From Paracoccaceae bacterium (GTDB taxonomy: Bacteria > Pseudomonadota > Alphaproteobacteria > Rhodobacterales > Rhodobacteraceae): 17,155 nucleotides of DNA. Numbering within the stretch: the stretch's first letter is position 1; the number at the start of each line of letters is the position of its first letter. The notes under the pieces are model-generated. The model was not told the origin of the DNA and ran no database searches. It saw nothing but the letters and a program-made list of their open reading frames with translations. This document shows positions 14,431 through 17,155 of this stretch, in pieces. Location of the stretch: assembly GCA_002400675.1 (NCBI GenBank), contig NVQY01000020.1, positions 1 through 17,155 of the forward strand. The letters are read 5' to 3'. The position numbers and the translations under genes were made by a program.

Positions 14431-15266
14431 TGACTGCCATCATAACGATTGGGTGCCGGGCTTTGCCACGCGCCCAATTTCTCCTTTTGTGGGGCGAATA
14501 TTTCCACCAGCAACGGAAAACACGGTGCGGCATCGTTTGAATGCTCGGCCGAACAATCGCCGCCGGGACACGCACTTAGCGCGCCAAGCAGGTCTATTTC
14601 GGCAAAGAATTCGATGTAATCACCGGGGCGCACCGGGCTGGCCTTCATGAAATACTGGCCTGTGTCGCGGGTAAATCCGGTGCACATGAATACGTTCATC
14701 ACGTCATGCACCAGCGGTTCGGCCTCTGTCAGGGCAATGCCCAAATGGTCAGCCACCGCGCGCGTCAGGTTGGAATGACAACAATGATGATAGTGGCTGC
14801 CGTCCAGCAGATTGCCGGTATATGGATCACAGCGCGTGCCGATCACGTCATGCACCGCACCGCCAAAGTCGTCGATGCCGTACCAGTCAAGGGTATCTTC
14901 AATGATCGTCGCCATTGGGCGCAGATATGGAAAACTGCTCCACATGCGATCACCGGTGTTCAGATGGCTGCCATGCAGGGCGCGGGTTTTGCCGGAATAG
15001 AACCGTTCGCTCAGGTCATTTGCATTCCAAAGGTTAAAGTCCCCCACCTGCGGGCCTTCGACAGAGGTGATGCGAAAGAAATGCCCCGCCGGCACCGTGA
15101 AACAACCGGCCTCACGCGGCGCAACGACAACCTCGCCGGATTTGTGCGCCTCAAGACGCGCGGCGCGGTATGTTTTCAGATCCGGTTTTGGCAGGGTATC
15201 TGTCGGATAACAAATCACCGGCGCGACCGCGCGGCGCGTTTTCGCATCATTGGGAATTGTGGACAT
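14421..15266 (-). CDS. DUF1989 (urea carboxylase-associated family) protein
   Basis: Cytoplasmic protein of 281 residues of the DUF1989 family. Some members (the CgdA/CgdB pair) act with urea/guanidine carboxylase as carboxyguanidine deiminase. This one stands alone, without a carboxylase or a second DUF1989 gene nearby, so its substrate is unknown. Probable metal or active-site residues sit in GDFNLWN (75-81), GSHLN (99-103), HYHHCCHSN (158-166), DVMNVFM (188-194) and CPGGDC (233-238). The richness in His and Cys fits metal binding. The frame extends to a TTG at 15296, but ATG 15266 with GGGGGG about five bases upstream was preferred. The gene follows the 61-residue protein by 36 bases on the same strand and probably belongs to the same transcript. 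Confidence 0.82.
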   Translation of the reverse strand: MSTIPNDAKTRRAVAPVICYPTDTLPKPDLKTYRAARLEAHKSGEVVVAPREAGCFTVPAGHFFRITSVEGPQVGDFNLWNANDLSERFYSGKTRALHGSHLNTGDRMWSSFPYLRPMATIIEDTLDWYGIDDFGGAVHDVIGTRCDPYTGNLLDGSHYHHCCHSNLTRAVADHLGIALTEAEPLVHDVMNVFMCTGFTRDTGQYFMKASPVRPGDYIEFFAEIDLLGALSACPGGDCSAEHSNDAAPCFPLLVEIFAPQKEKLGAWQSPAPNRYDGSHGR

Positions 15267-15302
15267 GTCGGCCCCCCTTTTTGGCAGATGTTTCAACCAA
15301 AA

Positions 15303-15488
15303 TCAGCCGCGCAGGCAATCCTTTGGTTCTTCGGTCCCCTTCGTTTCCGCGCCGCAAAAGGCGCAGAACCAAACGTTCTTTGCCTTGTCCTGCCGCCAGC
15401 GGCAATCACGGGTCAGAGTGGTAGTGGCGCGTTGATACCAGAGGTACCCAAGGACACCGAACGCCAGCAGCAACAGAAGTATCGGCAT
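15303..15488 (-). CDS. Small membrane-anchored four-cysteine (zinc-ribbon-like) protein
   Basis: Protein of 61 residues with one N-terminal transmembrane helix (PILLLLLAFGVLGYLWY, residues 2-18). It is followed by Arg20 and a short soluble part holding four cysteines: Cys29, Cys42 and Cys45 (WFCAFCG), and Cys58. The CxxC plus two flanking Cys suggests a small zinc ribbon or a redox pair, facing the cytoplasm if the positive-inside rule holds. The start ATG overlaps the stop of the AhpD-like gene by one base (TGATG at 15486-15490), the usual sign of translational coupling, which supports it as a real gene. No function is known to me. A role related to its thiol-active neighbour is conceivable but unproven. 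Confidence 0.7.
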   Translation of the reverse strand: MPILLLLLAFGVLGYLWYQRATTTLTRDCRWRQDKAKNVWFCAFCGAETKGTEEPKDCLRG

Positions 15489-16069
15489 CAGGTGTCTTTC
15501 GCCGCCATCGCCGCCACTCTTTTGCCAAAGGCGGCGTAGGAACTGGCGTGCGCATCGGGGTTGCTTTGATGCGCCGGGTGGGCCTCGGGGGCGGCGTGAT
15601 AGTCGAAATTCACGCCGGCACCTTCGATCAACCGGTTCATCATGTTGAAAAGGCTGCTTACCTGCACCGCTTCGAACAGGGCTTCTTCGGAATTCCCGGC
15701 GTCAATCACCGCTTTTGCATCGGCGGATACAATGCGACTGGGCAGGGTGTTGAGTTTCTTGACATAGACCAGCAACGCCCGCATCGACGCAGAGACCAAA
15801 GCCTTGTCGGGGTCATCCAGCAATGTTTTCACCAGCCCCGGTTCTATGCCAAAAAGTTCGGCATAGACCAGATGCGAATCGAAACAGAACTTGCAGGCAT
15901 TCAGGCCAGAAACATATGTGGCGATCAATTCGCGATCCGCGACCGACAACGCACCGGGGCCACGCAGCACGTCGTCAGTATAGCGCATCAGCGGCTCGAC
16001 CCCTTTGGGGTGGCGCGTGAAAAGGTCGGACAGGTGGGCGTTTTCAGGCAAGCTGGGCAGGTGGGGCAT
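15488..16069 (-). CDS. AhpD-like / carboxymuconolactone decarboxylase-family peroxidase-related protein
   Basis: Protein of 193 residues with the AhpD-like fold. The active-site pattern is Glu47, Cys59, Cys62 and His66 in DRELIATYVSGLNACKFCFD plus SH, that is E-x11-CxxC-x3-H, as in AhpD and in the uncharacterised peroxidase-related enzymes (TIGR01926 style). A thiol peroxidase or disulfide reductase activity in the cytoplasm is expected from the family. The natural partner is unknown, as no ahpC is present. The C-terminal part is His- and Ala-rich (YHAAPEAHPAHQSNPDAHAS). ATG 16069 has GGAG six bases upstream. The gene sits 38 bases after sdhB on the same strand and is coupled by overlap to the 61-residue four-cysteine protein. 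Confidence 0.88.
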   Translation of the reverse strand: MPHLPSLPENAHLSDLFTRHPKGVEPLMRYTDDVLRGPGALSVADRELIATYVSGLNACKFCFDSHLVYAELFGIEPGLVKTLLDDPDKALVSASMRALLVYVKKLNTLPSRIVSADAKAVIDAGNSEEALFEAVQVSSLFNMMNRLIEGAGVNFDYHAAPEAHPAHQSNPDAHASSYAAFGKRVAAMAAKDT

Positions 16070-16084
16070 GGGGGGCTCCGATAA

Positions 16085-16120
16085 GAAAACCGCGAGAGGC
16101 GGGCGCGTTACAACGCCCGC
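16085..16120 (-). terminator. Possible terminator at the end of sdhB
   Basis: On the sdhB strand GCGGGCG (16120-16114) pairs with CGCCCGC (16105-16099), enclosing the TAA stop in the loop. The stretch CTCTCGCGGTTTTC follows, giving a T-run about eight bases beyond the stem. It may partly end the sdh transcript before the AhpD-like gene. Confidence 0.4.
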
Positions 16121-16887
16121 TCGACCATCATCTTTTTGATCTGAACAATCGCCTTGGCCGGGTTCAGCCCCTTGGGACAGGTCTTGGCGCAGTTCATGAT
16201 GGTGTGGCAGCGGTACAGTTTGAACGGGTCTTCCAGATCGTCCAGACGTTCGCCGGTGGCCTCGTCGCGGCTGTCTACGATCCAGCGTTGCGCATTCAAA
16301 AGCGCCGCCGGGCCAAGGTAGCGGTCAGAGTTCCACCAGTAGGACGGGCACGAGGTCGAACAGCACGCGCACATGACGCATTCATACAGCCCGTCCAGTT
16401 TCTTGCGATCCTCGATCGACTGCTTCCATTCCTTTTCCGGGGCGTTGGTCTTGGTTTCCAGCCACGGCATGATGCTGGCGTGCTGGGCGTAAAAGTGGTT
16501 CAGGTCCGGGATCAGGTCCTTGACCACCGCCATATGCGGCAGCGGGTAAATCTTCACGTCGCCCTTGATTTCGTCCATGCCATAGATGCAGGCCAGCGTG
16601 TTGATGCCGTCGATGTTCATCGCACACGACCCACAAATGCCTTCACGACAGGACCGCCGGAAGGTCAGCGTCGGGTCGATCTCGGATTTGATCTTGATCA
16701 GCGCATCCAGGACCATCGGCCCGCAACTATCCATATCGACGAAATACGTGTCCACCGACGGGTTTTTCTCGTCATCCGGGTTCCAGCGGTAAATCTGGAA
16801 CTTGCGCAGGTTGCTCGCCCCTTGCGGTTTGGGCCAGGTTTTACCGGTCGTAATACGGCTGTTCTTGGGCAGGGTCAGTTGGACCAT
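16108..16887 (-). CDS. sdhB: Succinate dehydrogenase iron-sulfur subunit
   Basis: Iron-sulfur subunit of succinate dehydrogenase (respiratory complex II), on the cytoplasmic face of the inner membrane, carrying electrons from the flavoprotein SdhA to ubiquinone. The 259 residues contain the [2Fe-2S] ligands Cys80, Cys85, Cys88 and Cys100 (CREGICGSC...C). The second ferredoxin-like domain has [12 protein letters not shown] (Cys170, 173, 176, 180) and [14 protein letters not shown] (Cys227, 233, 237) for the [4Fe-4S] and [3Fe-4S] clusters. ATG 16887 has GAGGTGA five bases upstream. The usual preceding gene sdhA is not directly adjacent; a different gene, partial at the window edge, ends 82 bases upstream. 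Confidence 0.97.
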   Translation of the reverse strand: MVQLTLPKNSRITTGKTWPKPQGASNLRKFQIYRWNPDDEKNPSVDTYFVDMDSCGPMVLDALIKIKSEIDPTLTFRRSCREGICGSCAMNIDGINTLACIYGMDEIKGDVKIYPLPHMAVVKDLIPDLNHFYAQHASIMPWLETKTNAPEKEWKQSIEDRKKLDGLYECVMCACCSTSCPSYWWNSDRYLGPAALLNAQRWIVDSRDEATGERLDDLEDPFKLYRCHTIMNCAKTCPKGLNPAKAIVQIKKMMVERAL

Positions 16888-16930
16888 GGTGTCACCTCGT
16901 TAGGCCAAGGGGTGTGGCAATGATAAGGAA

Positions 16931-16948
16931 ACTGGCCGGATTGGCCAG
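16931..16948 (-). terminator. Weak terminator-like hairpin upstream of sdhB
   Basis: CTGGCC and GGCCAG form a 6-bp stem with a 5-base loop, followed on the minus strand by TTTCCTT. It lies 22 bases beyond the stop of the partial gene at the window's right edge and could end or attenuate that transcript before sdhB. Confidence 0.4.
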
Positions 16949-16969
16949 CAATTACGGGGATATGGGCCA

Positions 16970-17155
16970 TCATAGATCGTCCCATCGGGTAAAAAGAGCG
17001 TCAAACAGGCGTGGCTGCGGGCCACCTTTGCCGTCACCGGTGATGCGCAGAATATCGCGCAATTCCAGGCCCGCCCCGGCAAGTTCCGCCATGATCTGAC
17101 TGGGCGGGGCAACGCCGTCAAACCGCTTGGTTACAGACAGTTCGACAATGACAAA
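16970..17155 (-). CDS. C-terminal part of a protein resembling FkbM-type methyltransferases (truncated by window)
   Basis: The minus-strand frame is open from the window edge to a TGA at 16970-16972, giving 61 residues: FVIVELSVTKRFDGVAPPSQ, then a helix IMAELAGAGLELRDILRITG, and an end LFDALFTRWDDL. The strand-helix-strand pattern (hydrophobic strand ending in E-x-S/V, then a helix with GxxLxDIL, then LFDALF) resembles the end of FkbM-family S-adenosylmethionine methyltransferases. With only the C-terminus visible this is a modest call. No motif I and no start codon are in view. It lies upstream of sdhB on the same strand, where sdhA or small sdh-cluster genes would be expected in this group, so it is probably an inserted or cluster-embedded gene. 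Confidence 0.45.
   Translation of the reverse strand, partial: FVIVELSVTKRFDGVAPPSQIMAELAGAGLELRDILRITGDGKGGPQPRLFDALFTRWDDL

Noticed and set aside
16900..17121. Minus-strand 73-codon frame upstream of sdhB
   Set aside because: The neighbouring frame ending at 16970 gives a far more protein-like sequence, whereas this one is Pro/Arg/Cys-rich noise.

Overview
The window looks like chromosomal DNA of a marine-type alphaproteobacterium of the Rhodobacterales (Roseobacter group). The basis is gene content: an ethylmalonyl-CoA-pathway pair (ccr and ecm), a LuxR/LuxI quorum-sensing pair, TSUP permeases followed by a TIGR02186-type membrane protein, an HvrA/H-NS-like protein, a PlsB-like acyltransferase and sdhB. 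Base composition is fairly GC-rich with AT-rich intergenic islands. No rRNA, tRNA, CRISPR, IS element or phage gene was seen, and no stretch longer than about 220 bases lacks a gene.

Layout. 1-729 (+) is the 3' end of an ABC-transporter inner-membrane permease of the nucleoside/simple-sugar type. 839-2795 (+) holds two tandem TSUP (TauE/SafE) permeases of identical length (307 aa). The second abuts a TIGR02186-type membrane-anchored protein (2796-3563). Its stop codon directly touches the stop of a convergent gene. From 7491 down to 3564 on the minus strand lies one co-oriented block: a 72-residue small protein with a very strong ribosome-binding site, luxR (overlapping it by 62 nt), luxI, a RecD-like SF1 helicase and a short-chain dehydrogenase. 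Upstream of the block is a perfect CtrA-type box, and the luxI ribosome-binding site lies in a predicted hairpin.

Next come ccr (7709-8995, -), whose transcript probably ends at a 12-bp stem, and a PlsB-like acyltransferase (9114-10520, -). Divergent from these are a small secreted protein with its own strong terminator (10724-11059, +), ethylmalonyl-CoA mutase ecm (11220-13226, +), an H-NS-like protein (13335-13682, +) and purine nucleoside phosphorylase deoD (13701-14405, +). The right end is a minus-strand block: a partial FkbM-like gene, sdhB, an AhpD-like protein, a 61-residue four-cysteine membrane protein and a DUF1989 protein. The last three are tightly spaced or overlapping.

How the parts work together. 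Ccr makes ethylmalonyl-CoA from crotonyl-CoA and CO2, and Ecm turns ethylmalonyl-CoA (after epimerisation) into methylsuccinyl-CoA, so two signature steps of acetyl-CoA assimilation lie within 6 kb. SdhB feeds the same C4 pool in the TCA cycle. The most interesting part is the quorum-sensing locus. It shows three apparent layers of control: a CtrA box, translational coupling through an overlapping small gene, and a hairpin over the luxI ribosome-binding site. All three are inferred from sequence only.
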